This document shows positions 24,954-32,446 of a stretch of DNA of 64,000 nt, piece by piece. This stretch comes from Enterovibrio sp045679545 (GTDB lineage Bacteria; Pseudomonadota; Gammaproteobacteria; Enterobacterales; Vibrionaceae), in the NCBI RefSeq assembly GCF_045679545.1, contig NZ_CP166194.1, forward strand, positions 2,356,001 to 2,420,000, in the 5' to 3' direction. The notes under the pieces are model-generated. The model searched no databases, was not told the origin of the DNA, and saw nothing but the letters and a program-made list of their open reading frames with translations. A program made the translations under genes and the position numbers. How positions within the stretch are numbered: the first letter of the stretch is position 1; each line of letters begins with the position of its first letter.

Positions 24954-24977
24954 AAAAAACCTCCCCGAAGGGAGGTT
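24954..24977 (-). terminator. Terminator of the LysW-type transporter gene
   Basis: On the minus strand AACCTCCC-TTCG-GGGAGGTT (stem 24958-24965 with 24970-24977, UUCG tetraloop) followed by a T-run. It ends 13 bases below the transporter stop codon. Confidence 0.92.
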
Positions 24978-24990
24978 ATTGAAAAATAGA

Positions 24991-26571
24991 TTAAGCCATT
25001 TTACCTGGACGACGTGACAGCCAACCAAAGAACACACAAACCAAGGTAAATGAACAAAAGCCCGCCAACAGCGAAATCGACAGCGAATCCGTGAAGCCCA
25101 GCACCAAGTAAGATATGCCAGCCACTAGCGCCACAGCCAGCGCATACGGTAGCTGAGTAGAAACGTGATCAATGTGTCCACAACGCGCACCGGTTGCTGA
25201 CAAGATGGTGGTATCTGAAATTGGCGAGCAGTGATCACCGAACACGGCACCAGCAAGCACAGCGGACAACATCGGTAGCATTAACGCAATATCAGTTGCG
25301 GCAGAAAGGTCGCCCGCAATTGGCAGCATGATGCCAAACGTACCCCATGAGGTACCGGTTGAAAACGCCATCGCAGCAGACAACAAGAACAGCAGCACAG
25401 GAAGAAGCTGAGGAGACAAGTTACCTTGGATGAGCGTCGACAGAAACTTACCCGTGGCCATGTCGCCAATCACGCTGCCGATTGTCCAAGCAAACAACAG
25501 GATCAAGATAGCGCCAAACATAGATTTGGCACCAATCCAAACGGTTTGACCAACTTCTGGTACTGGAATACGCTGTTTGAATACAGTGATCAATGCGGAC
25601 AGTAGACCCATTGCACTACCATACAAAAGTGACATGCCCACATCGGTGTTTTCAAATGCACCCAGCACCGAGAATGCTTTACCGCTGGCTTCTAACGCTT
25701 GAGCGCCGGAATACACCATCCAAGACATGGTTGCCACGATAAGCACAACAATTGGCACCACCAGATCGGCGACGCTACCTTTCTCACTTTCTTCGATACC
25801 GAGCTCGTCATCTAATGATGGTCCGCTATTTTCATCATCACCTAAACGACTGCCCGTCGATGCTTCGTATTCAAAACGACGCATTGGGCCCACATCCATC
25901 TGGAACCAAGCAACCGCGAACACCATCAGCAAAGCAAAAATGGCATAGAAGTTCATTGGGATCATGTGCGCAAATGCACTCAGTGGGCTGTAATCAGTCA
26001 CGCCATGGCTAACAAGAATGCCGCCGACCACCGTAATGATATATGCCCCCCAGCTTGAAGCAGGCATGATCACGCACATTGGCGCAGCGGTGGAATCGAG
26101 AATATAAGCCAGCTTCGCGCGCGACACATGGAAACGGTCAGTCACAGGACGGCTAATGGCACCAACCGCTAGGCTATTAAAATAGTCATCAACAAAAATG
26201 AATACGCCTAGAAATGCTGCCAGTAGTTTTGCCCCTCGCTTACTTTTAACGCGAGTTTGTGCCCATTCTGCAAATGCGCGTGTACCGCCAGAAAGAGTAA
26301 TAAGCGCAGTGATGGAACCCAACAAGACGAGGAACGCAACAATGCTCATGTTCCAAGTATTTATGCTGCCATCGTCAATAAATAGGCCTTTTATCAGCCC
26401 AGAAAGATAATAGGTGGTCGACGACAAAGAAAAGTCATTGAGTAACAAAGCACCGGAGACAATACCCAGCCCTAATGATAACAAAACTCGACGGGTAACA
26501 ATGGCGAGACCCAACGCGAGAATCGCGGGCAATACCGATAAAGATGACGCGGAAAAATCGACTAAGTTCAT
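24991..26571 (-). CDS. lysW: NhaC-superfamily transporter under lysine riboswitch control, probable lysine transporter LysW
   Basis: 526 aa inner-membrane protein with about 11-12 hydrophobic segments and NhaC-superfamily motifs (FIFVDDYFNSLAVG, TSWGTFGIMLP, FGDHCSPISDTTILSATGARCGHIDHVSTQLPYA region, residues about 445-480). By sequence alone it would be called a Na+/H+ antiporter. A complete lysine riboswitch lies in its leader (26659-26834), and NhaC-superfamily genes with this element in Vibrio and Shewanella were named lysW as likely lysine importers, so lysine uptake is the better call. A cytoplasmic acidic loop lies near 230-260. Start ATG 26571 sits at the foot of an RNA hairpin that could hide its ribosome site. 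Confidence 0.85.
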   Translation of the reverse strand: MNLVDFSASSLSVLPAILALGLAIVTRRVLLSLGLGIVSGALLLNDFSLSSTTYYLSGLIKGLFIDDGSINTWNMSIVAFLVLLGSITALITLSGGTRAFAEWAQTRVKSKRGAKLLAAFLGVFIFVDDYFNSLAVGAISRPVTDRFHVSRAKLAYILDSTAAPMCVIMPASSWGAYIITVVGGILVSHGVTDYSPLSAFAHMIPMNFYAIFALLMVFAVAWFQMDVGPMRRFEYEASTGSRLGDDENSGPSLDDELGIEESEKGSVADLVVPIVVLIVATMSWMVYSGAQALEASGKAFSVLGAFENTDVGMSLLYGSAMGLLSALITVFKQRIPVPEVGQTVWIGAKSMFGAILILLFAWTIGSVIGDMATGKFLSTLIQGNLSPQLLPVLLFLLSAAMAFSTGTSWGTFGIMLPIAGDLSAATDIALMLPMLSAVLAGAVFGDHCSPISDTTILSATGARCGHIDHVSTQLPYALAVALVAGISYLVLGFTDSLSISLLAGFCSFTLVCVFFGWLSRRPGKMA

Positions 26572-26603
26572 GATCTCTAAATCAACCTATAAGGTTGGAG
26601 ATC
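26572..26603 (-). promoter_or_regulatory. RBS-sequestering hairpin (probable riboswitch expression platform)
   Basis: In the mRNA GATCTC pairs with GAGATC and CAACCT with AGGTTG (26598-26603 with 26572-26577; 26592-26597 with 26583-26588), leaving a 5-base bulge and a 3-base loop. The 3' arm carries the AGAGA ribosome-binding region directly ahead of the ATG. No T-run follows, so control of translation rather than termination is likely. Confidence 0.6.
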
Positions 26604-26658
26604 TACTGCAGAAATGGAAACCAGTTAACAAATGACAATGGTTAAACGCATTCTTAAA

Positions 26659-26834
26659 CCACAGTAGCGCTCCATAGTTAAATCCCAATACTATGGCAGT
26701 GTTGTGTCTGTTAGAGCACAACCCCAGCAGAATAGCTTGATGGGCAAGATTCTACTTCGGCGCTATTTCCTTTCTCACATTCTCAACGGCATCACCCTAA
26801 AATGTGTTACTGATAAATGGCGCACCTCTACGTG
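26659..26834 (-). promoter_or_regulatory. Lysine riboswitch (L box)
   Basis: Minus strand shows the conserved core in order: P1 CACGTAG…CTACTGTG, AGAGGTGCG, the AGTAA loop-E segment, a P2b stem CACATT/AATGTG, GAAAGGAAATAGCGCCGAAG, P3 GTAGAAT/ATTCTGC, P4 GTTGTG/CACAAC, P5 CCATAGT/ACTATGG and closing GGAGCGCTAC. Element order and spacing follow the E. coli lysC riboswitch arm for arm. It lies about 55 bases ahead of the hairpin that covers the transporter start. Confidence 0.93.
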
Positions 26835-26848
26835 CATAAAGCTTGCGT

Positions 26849-26876
26849 ATTGTATGTGACATCGAGGACATTGCAA
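26849..26876 (-). promoter_or_regulatory. Sigma-70 promoter of the lysine riboswitch-lysW unit
   Basis: Minus strand TTGCAA (26871-26876), 16-base spacer, TACAAT (26849-26854). Transcription would start near 26842, eight bases ahead of riboswitch P1, a good fit. Confidence 0.6.
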
Positions 26877-27182
26877 TAACCATCTAAATGATTTTACACA
26901 TCAAGCGCTTCGCATTTACAAATCACTTACAATCACTATCCTCTTCTCTCACGACGCATGCAAAGTCAAACACGCATGACAGTTTTATTGTACACGCCAC
27001 GGATAATCCATCCCTTTTTTTTCAAGAACAAGCCGGCAAGATTTATTTAAGTTTGCACTTTTCTTAAATTCGATATCTAATATTAAGGAATTTAATTACG
27101 CAAACATTGCAAAGAATTAATTATTCTTGCTACTCTTAGTGCGGTAATTAATTATTATAAACGAGAGAATAGGATAGACATA
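26877..27182. other. AT-rich intergenic region ahead of the H-NS-like gene
   Basis: 306 bases of strongly AT-rich DNA, especially 27001-27182, as expected for an autoregulated hns-type promoter. Several TAATTA and TTATAA strings occur, but no single -35/-10 pair stands out. A GAGAGAATAGGA ribosome region precedes the ATG. Nothing else recognised. Confidence 0.5.
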
Positions 27183-27581
27183 ATGTCTGATGCACTGAAA
27201 GTATTGTTAAATCTGCGCAGCCTTCGTGCAGTGGCACGTGAACTTACTCTAGAACAACTTCAAGAAGCGCTAGAAAAACTGCAAGCTGTCGTGGCAGAAC
27301 GTGAAGAGTCTGAAGCAGAAGCGCATGAAGCAGAAAAAGAGCGCTTAGAAAAACTTGAGAAATACCGTGAGATGCTGATCAAAGACGGTATTGACCCAGA
27401 AGAATTACTAGCAACCCTTGGTGGTGCTAAACCAAAATCTAAGCGTGCTGCTCGTCCAGCAAAATATAAGTACATTGACGTAGACGGTTCGGAAAAAACA
27501 TGGACTGGTCAAGGTCGCACGCCAAAAACAATTAAAGAAGCTCTTGAAAACGGCAAGAAAATCGAAGATTTCCTGCTGTAA
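27183..27581 (+). CDS. hns: H-NS family nucleoid-associated protein
   Basis: 132 aa. N-terminal helical oligomerisation domain (1-45), long charged coiled coil (45-80), flexible linker and C-terminal DNA-binding domain about 90-132 with the AT-hook-like TWTGQGRTP motif typical of H-NS/StpA. It silences AT-rich and horizontally acquired genes in this family. Single gene with its own terminator. H-NS and paralogues (VicH, StpA) cannot be told apart here. Confidence 0.93.
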   Translation: MSDALKVLLNLRSLRAVARELTLEQLQEALEKLQAVVAEREESEAEAHEAEKERLEKLEKYREMLIKDGIDPEELLATLGGAKPKSKRAARPAKYKYIDVDGSEKTWTGQGRTPKTIKEALENGKKIEDFLL

Positions 27582-27631
27582 TTAGGCACTAGCTGTAATC
27601 AGTCAGGGCTTAATTGTCTCAGGCTGAAACT

Positions 27632-27656
27632 AAAAAGGGGCTTTCGCCCCTTTTTT
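27632..27656 (+). terminator. Terminator of the hns-like gene
   Basis: AAAAGGGGC-TTTC-GCCCCTTTTTT (stem 27637-27641 with 27646-27650 extended by A/T pairs), followed by T-run. Confidence 0.92.
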
Positions 27657-27808
27657 GTTTTTACCCAACGCGCTCAAAATTAGCAGCAATGGCCGATTAG
27701 TGTCGCTCGCTTTAGAGATATCGCAATCAAATCCCTCATATGAGCATCAATAAGAATACCATTAAAAACTGTGCGGTATTTAACTCGCTTCAATGAACAT
27801 CCGATCGT

Positions 27809-28786
27809 TTAACCGGCCTTAATCCTATCTGCCAAGTGGCTTACTGCAATGGCAAAATAGTGCGAACGATTCCACTTCATCAAGCTTTGGTAATTTCCAT
27901 ACACCAAATAGCTTCGTCCATATTCATCATCAGGTTGAATCAACCAGGCGTTAATATCCACATTAGGTAAAGACGTATTATTCATACGACGAACACCTAG
28001 CGATTGCCATTCAGCCAATGTTTTGGCTTTATCTTGACCTAACCCTGACAACTCTTTGCCTATGCCATCAGGTACTTTCACCTGACGCCCCCAGGTGTAT
28101 TCGCTATTCCAGCCTGCATTTTTTAAATAATTCGCAGACGATGCAAATACGTCAGGTTTTGACGTCCAAATATCTTTCTTTCCGTCGTTATTTCCATCGG
28201 CGGCAAATGAGATAAATGAGCTGGGCATAAACTGGCATTGCCCCATTGCTCCTGCCCACGAACCTTTCATATCGTCAGGCGCAATATGGCCTTCTTGCAG
28301 AATGGTTAGTGCTGCAAATACTTCTTTGCGAAAGAAAGCTTCTCGTCTGCCGTCATAAGCCAATGTCGTCAATGCTTCAACAACATTAAAGTTTCCGGTT
28401 AATGCACCGAAGTTACTTTCCACCCCCCAAAGTGCAACAAGAAAGCGTGGCTGTACGCCAAACTCTTCACCAATGCGTTGAAGGTCTGCATAATGCTCGT
28501 CATATAAACGACGCGCTTTTTTTACTTTCCAATCTGGCACCGCACGCGGAATATATTCATCCAACGTCAAACGTTTTTCGGGCTGATTACGATCGGCTTT
28601 AACCGCCCTTTCTCGATAACGAATGCCATCAAATGCCTGTTCAAGCAATTGTGGGTCGATACCCTTGGTTACGCCTTCTTCTTTTAAGCCAGCGACATAG
28701 TTGTCAAAGCTTGGCTTTTCTGCCATCACGGGCGCTGACAAAGACAACGCAGCCCCAATGAGGATCCCTATCAATCCCTTACGCAT
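27809..28786 (-). CDS. Lytic murein transglycosylase, MltB type
   Basis: 325 aa periplasmic peptidoglycan-cleaving enzyme. Signal peptide 1-22 (…SAPVMA/EKP) without a lipobox cysteine, so soluble rather than the lipoprotein form seen in E. coli MltB. Catalytic glutamate E123 in WGVESNFG; MGQCQFMPSSF and NNDGKKDIW follow as in the SLT_2/MltB family. It lies 9 bases after ycgL and is likely co-transcribed. The exact orthologue (MltB or a paralogue) is not certain. Confidence 0.9.
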   Translation of the reverse strand: MRKGLIGILIGAALSLSAPVMAEKPSFDNYVAGLKEEGVTKGIDPQLLEQAFDGIRYRERAVKADRNQPEKRLTLDEYIPRAVPDWKVKKARRLYDEHYADLQRIGEEFGVQPRFLVALWGVESNFGALTGNFNVVEALTTLAYDGRREAFFRKEVFAALTILQEGHIAPDDMKGSWAGAMGQCQFMPSSFISFAADGNNDGKKDIWTSKPDVFASSANYLKNAGWNSEYTWGRQVKVPDGIGKELSGLGQDKAKTLAEWQSLGVRRMNNTSLPNVDINAWLIQPDDEYGRSYLVYGNYQSLMKWNRSHYFAIAVSHLADRIKAG

Positions 28787-28795
28787 AGCGCTCCT

Positions 28796-29071
28796 TTATA
28801 ACTTGGTATTGTTTACTCTAATGTGTTGCAGTACTGCATCCAATGGAGGTGGCAGTTGCAAATAAAAACCGTCGCGTTGCAAACTCTCTTTTACTTTATC
28901 GAGATCAGCTGTTGCCAGTTTTTCTCTTTTATCTAAGTTGACCATCATGACAAACTGAGGGTTCCCAAAAGTTTGTAACAATTGTTGAGGTACATCCCCA
29001 AGATCATCCTTACGGTTTACATAAAGATAGGTCGAATCTTTTTTACTGCTTTTATAGATTGCGCAATACAC
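28796..29071 (-). CDS. ycgL: YcgL domain protein
   Basis: 91 aa from GTG 29071, with GAGGT 6-7 bases upstream; the family N-terminus (M)YCAIYKSSKKDSTYLYV begins exactly there. The open frame continues upstream to 29206, but those residues are not part of the family. Ends QLPPPLDAVLQHIRV, also YcgL-like. Small cytoplasmic protein of unknown function, conserved beside min genes in gammaproteobacteria. Confidence 0.92.
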   Translation of the reverse strand: MYCAIYKSSKKDSTYLYVNRKDDLGDVPQQLLQTFGNPQFVMMVNLDKREKLATADLDKVKESLQRDGFYLQLPPPLDAVLQHIRVNNTKL

Positions 29072-29382
29072 CTTGTACCTCACAGTGTTGCGATTTCCCA
29101 ATAAAGAGAAATCGCTTAGAAAAATGTAACGAATTTGGCGATAAAAACGCCACAATCGGCGTTGGCGCTTGCCGCAAAGTATCCATGAATATACCATGCT
29201 CAACACTGTCTGATAATGCGCGTGAGCCTGATATTTCGTGGGATGAAGTGGAAAATGTTTCCGCCTCTTTTACACAATGATGTTTCTGTCCCGCCAAACA
29301 CTCTTGAATGACAAAATTCTATTCATGAGAAACGTTAAAGCGCGCACGTCGGATCAAACAACTGCCATCTGGACAACATCTC
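29072..29382. other. Divergent ycgL / minC intergenic region
   Basis: 311 bases. An 8-bp inverted repeat (29090-29097 with 29108-29115) sits 19 bases above the ycgL start and could be an operator or leader hairpin; GGCG-N7-CGCC follows near 29131. A plus-strand frame across 29059-29280 has no family features. Promoters for both directions must be here but none is convincing. Confidence 0.45.
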
Positions 29383-30045
29383 ATGACAAAAAACGCTGAA
29401 CTCAAAGGCAGTTCATTTACTCTTTCTGTGCTTCATCTTTTAGATGATGACTTGGACAGTGCATTGCAAGTACTGTCCGATAAGGTCACTCAGGCTCCGG
29501 CATTCTTTGACGGCGCACCTGTGGTGGTTGATATTTCAAGATTACATCAACAACCTGACTTCATCACACTAAAAGCCACCATTGAACAGACTGGTATGTT
29601 GGTGGTGGGTGTCACAGGGTGTAAACAAAATACCTCACGTGAAGCGGCAAAACTCGCGGGACTCGCGGTCATGAACCCCGCGAAGCAGACCCGTGTGAAT
29701 GACCCCATTCAAACCCCAACGAAAATCGTCACAACACCTATTCGTTCGGGGCAGCAAATTTATGCAAAAAACGCCGACTTAGTCGTGCTTAATCACGTCA
29801 GCGCTGGTGCAGAGATCATCGCTGATGGCAGTATTCATATTTATGGCGTACTTCGTGGACGTGCTATTGCAGGTGCAAGTGGCCAAAAAGAAGCCAACAT
29901 TTTCTGCCAAAACCTGCAATCAGAATTGCTTTCCATTGCGGGCACGTATTGGCTCAGCGAATCTATCCCGGAGCAATACAGTGCTCGCCCGGTGAAGGTT
30001 TCGCTGCAAGAAGACTCTTTAAACATTGAACACCTCGCACTCTAA
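29383..30045 (+). CDS. minC: Septum site-determining protein MinC
   Basis: Inhibitor of FtsZ polymerisation that blocks division near the poles. 220 aa. N-terminal domain 1-100 (GSSFTLSVLHLLDDDL) and C-terminal right-handed beta-helix 118-220 (RSGQQIYAKNADLVVLNHVSAGAEIIADGSIHIYG region) which binds MinD. First gene of minCDE, 19 bases ahead of minD. Confidence 0.97.
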   Translation: MTKNAELKGSSFTLSVLHLLDDDLDSALQVLSDKVTQAPAFFDGAPVVVDISRLHQQPDFITLKATIEQTGMLVVGVTGCKQNTSREAAKLAGLAVMNPAKQTRVNDPIQTPTKIVTTPIRSGQQIYAKNADLVVLNHVSAGAEIIADGSIHIYGVLRGRAIAGASGQKEANIFCQNLQSELLSIAGTYWLSESIPEQYSARPVKVSLQEDSLNIEHLAL

Positions 30046-30064
30046 TTATCCAAAGGATTGAGGA

Positions 30065-30877
30065 ATGACTCGAATTATCGTTATCACTTCTGGCAAAGGC
30101 GGCGTGGGGAAAACCACTTCAAGTGCTGCCATTGCTACGGGCCTTGCGCAAGCTGGAAAAAAAACCGCCGTTATCGATTTTGATATTGGTCTGCGTAACC
30201 TTGACCTCATCATGGGCTGTGAACGCCGCGTGGTGTATGACTTTGTTAATGTCATCAATGGTGAAGCCAACCTGCATCAAGCAATGATCAAAGATAAGCG
30301 CATTAATAATCTCTACGTGTTGCCTGCTTCTCAGACACGCGATAAAGATGCGCTAACAAAAGAAGGCGTGGGTCGCGTTTTAGATGACCTTAAAGCCATG
30401 GACTTTGATTTTATTATCTGTGATTCACCTGCTGGTATCGAAGCAGGCGCGCTGATGGCGCTATACTTTGCTGATGAGGCCATAGTCACGACAAACCCTG
30501 AAGTCTCTTCTGTACGAGATTCAGACCGCATTTTGGGCATTCTAGATTCCAAGTCTCGCCGTGCTGAGAATGGTGAAGAGCCTGTGAAGACGCACCTTCT
30601 GTTGACGCGCTACAACCCAGCCCGTGTAAATCGCGGTGAAATGCTGAGCGTATCTGATGTCGAAGAGATCTTGCGCATACCGTTGCTGAGCGTGATCCCT
30701 GAAAGCCCGTCGGTGTTGCATGCATCTAATAAAGGCGAACCTGTTATCTTGGATGAAGAATCTGATGCGGGTCAGGCGTACGCCGATGCGATAAGCCGCC
30801 TATTAGGCAATGAATGCCCATTCCGCTTCTTGGAAGAAGAGAAGAAAGGGTTCCTGAAACGCATTTTTGGAGGATAA
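30065..30877 (+). CDS. minD: Septum site-determining ATPase MinD
   Basis: 270 aa membrane-associated ATPase of the ParA/MinD family. Deviant Walker A GKGGVGKTT (10-18), DFDIGLRNLDL, CDSPAGIE. The C-terminal amphipathic membrane-targeting helix (EEEKKGFLKRIFGG) is intact. It recruits MinC and oscillates with MinE. It precedes minE by 3 bases. Confidence 0.98.
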   Translation: MTRIIVITSGKGGVGKTTSSAAIATGLAQAGKKTAVIDFDIGLRNLDLIMGCERRVVYDFVNVINGEANLHQAMIKDKRINNLYVLPASQTRDKDALTKEGVGRVLDDLKAMDFDFIICDSPAGIEAGALMALYFADEAIVTTNPEVSSVRDSDRILGILDSKSRRAENGEEPVKTHLLLTRYNPARVNRGEMLSVSDVEEILRIPLLSVIPESPSVLHASNKGEPVILDEESDAGQAYADAISRLLGNECPFRFLEEEKKGFLKRIFGG

Positions 30878-30880
30878 CAC

Positions 30881-31144
30881 ATGGCACTGTTGGAGTTTTT
30901 CCGTCCGAAAAAGAAAGCATCTGCATCAATGGCGAAAGAGCGTTTGCAGATCATTGTTGCTGAACGCCGACGAGCAGGGTGCTCTGAACCGACTTACTTG
31001 CCCCAGTTAAAACAAGACATTCTCGAGGTTATCCGAAAGTACGTGGATATCTCACCAGAACAAGTGTCTGTTGCGCTGGAGCAACGCGATGATGATTTGT
31101 CCGTTTTGGAATTGAATGTCACCTTGCCTGATGAAGACAAGTAA
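30881..31144 (+). CDS. minE: Cell division topological specificity factor MinE
   Basis: 87 aa. N-terminal membrane-binding and MinD-activating segment (MALLEFFRPKKKASASMAKERLQIIVAERRR, residues 1-31) and C-terminal dimerisation domain. Full length; a terminator follows. Confidence 0.98.
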   Translation: MALLEFFRPKKKASASMAKERLQIIVAERRRAGCSEPTYLPQLKQDILEVIRKYVDISPEQVSVALEQRDDDLSVLELNVTLPDEDK

Positions 31145-31160
31145 ATCTCTTCAGAAACAA

Positions 31161-31185
31161 AAAACCGGCTTTCGCCGGTTTTTTT
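31161..31185. terminator. Bidirectional terminator between minE and rnd
   Basis: AAAACCGGC-TTTC-GCCGGTTTTTTT (31163-31169 with 31174-31180), A-run before and T-run after. Confidence 0.93.
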
Positions 31186-31189
31186 ATGC

Positions 31190-32308
31190 TTATTTTAGCA
31201 AGGGTAGAATTTTAGCTTCCACGTAGGCTTTTCGCCAACCCGACAACAGATCAGGCATTTTTTCAGGGTTTCTAGCATTCACCCATGCCCATTTTAAGAC
31301 CTGATGAATTTGCTTCTTTGACCCTACAAATTCGGGTACAACCCCTAACTGTTCCGCCACTGCATTGGTTTGATCTTTGATCTCTTTCACCATTTGCTTG
31401 TAACCCGGCATGTCTACTAACCGTACAATCGCTTCTGGGTAATTTTCTTCTGGCAATGAATCAAGATCTTCGACCATGCGAAGCAATCTGCTGCCATGTC
31501 GTTCGATTTCAAATCGATCAAAGCCTTCATCTGCCATTTTATCCAGTGAACGGATATCAAAACGCGCCATTTTCCAAAGGTGCAGCTCTTTGACAACAAA
31601 GTTCAATGCTAGATCGCGGCGTCGTGCTTCACGTAAACGCCAGCTTGCTAGTTTTTTCAACACAGCCAGTTGCTTAGGACGCAGTTGCCACGCATTTTTA
31701 ATATCGAGGTATGCCTTTTCAGGATCGGGGGCCTTTCCACGTTTGCTGACCAACAAATCACACTCTTGAGTGACAGCTTCATTCCAACCAGTGTCAGCAA
31801 CGCGTTCAGCTAACAAGTGATACAGCGGCCATAAGTAATAGACATCCGCAGCTGCATATTCAAGCTGCTTATCGGACAGTGGTCGTGCACACCAATCAGT
31901 GCGTGCTTCGCCTTTATCAAGTGAGACCTGCAAATACTCGTCGACCAGCGCAGCAAAGCCCGTTGAAAGTCCATGACCTAAAAATGCGGCCATGATTTGC
32001 GTATCCACCATAGGCTTCGGCATCACACCCGAATAATGGTGGAACACTTCCAAATCTTCACTGCACGCATGCAGAACTTTGATCACTGATTCATCAGAAA
32101 GTAATGCCCACAAAGGTGACATATCGTCCAATTTAATCGGGTCGATCAGTGATAACGTCTCACCATCATAAAGTTGGATAAGACCCAATCTTGGATAAAG
32201 GGTTCGCGTGCGAACAAACTCGGTATCCAGCATGACTGCCGGTACTTTTCTCGCCTGTTCACAGACTCGTTCGAGGTGAGATAGCTCAGTTACAATTTCA
32301 AAATTCAC
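31190..32308 (-). CDS. rnd: Ribonuclease D
   Basis: 3'-5' exoribonuclease for tRNA and stable RNA trimming. DEDD exonuclease motifs: MLDTEFVRTRT (D and E), the HACSEDLEVF segment and YAAADVYYLWPLY; HRDC domain about 205-290, then the C-terminal HRDC-like part. I start it at GTG 32308 (372 aa, VNFEIVTELSHLE), where family similarity begins. The open frame reaches 32389 but would run through a large RNA hairpin. Confidence 0.92.
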   Translation of the reverse strand: MNFEIVTELSHLERVCEQARKVPAVMLDTEFVRTRTLYPRLGLIQLYDGETLSLIDPIKLDDMSPLWALLSDESVIKVLHACSEDLEVFHHYSGVMPKPMVDTQIMAAFLGHGLSTGFAALVDEYLQVSLDKGEARTDWCARPLSDKQLEYAAADVYYLWPLYHLLAERVADTGWNEAVTQECDLLVSKRGKAPDPEKAYLDIKNAWQLRPKQLAVLKKLASWRLREARRRDLALNFVVKELHLWKMARFDIRSLDKMADEGFDRFEIERHGSRLLRMVEDLDSLPEENYPEAIVRLVDMPGYKQMVKEIKDQTNAVAEQLGVVPEFVGSKKQIHQVLKWAWVNARNPEKMPDLLSGWRKAYVEAKILPLLK

Positions 32309-32350
32309 GCTGTCATCCGTATTTTGTTTGACGCCCACAGCCTTGCATTC

Positions 32351-32392
32351 GCTAAGGCCAGAAACGAACATGCTGGCCTTAGCCAGCATGTT
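32351..32392. repeat. Two mutually exclusive hairpins between fadD and rnd
   Basis: Stem A pairs 32367-32376 with 32383-32392 (10 bp, AACATGCTGG/CCAGCATGTT). Stem B pairs 32351-32361 with 32373-32383 (11 bp, GCTAAGGCCAG/CTGGCCTTAGC). They share 32373-32376 and 32383, so only one can form at a time. No T-run follows on the minus strand; on the plus strand stem A is followed by TTTT. Confidence 0.7.
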
Positions 32393-32446
32393 TTCAAAAG
32401 CATATGCTTTATTGTACGCGCTTCAACTTCAAAGCGCACGGGCGCG

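Noticed and set aside
24991..26571. Na+/H+ antiporter NhaC as the function of this gene
   Set aside because: The lysine riboswitch in its leader points to lysine transport; the antiporter name reflects superfamily only.
29059..29280. 73-residue plus-strand ORF in the ycgL-minC gap
   Set aside because: It overlaps the ycgL start, has no ribosome site and no family-like composition.
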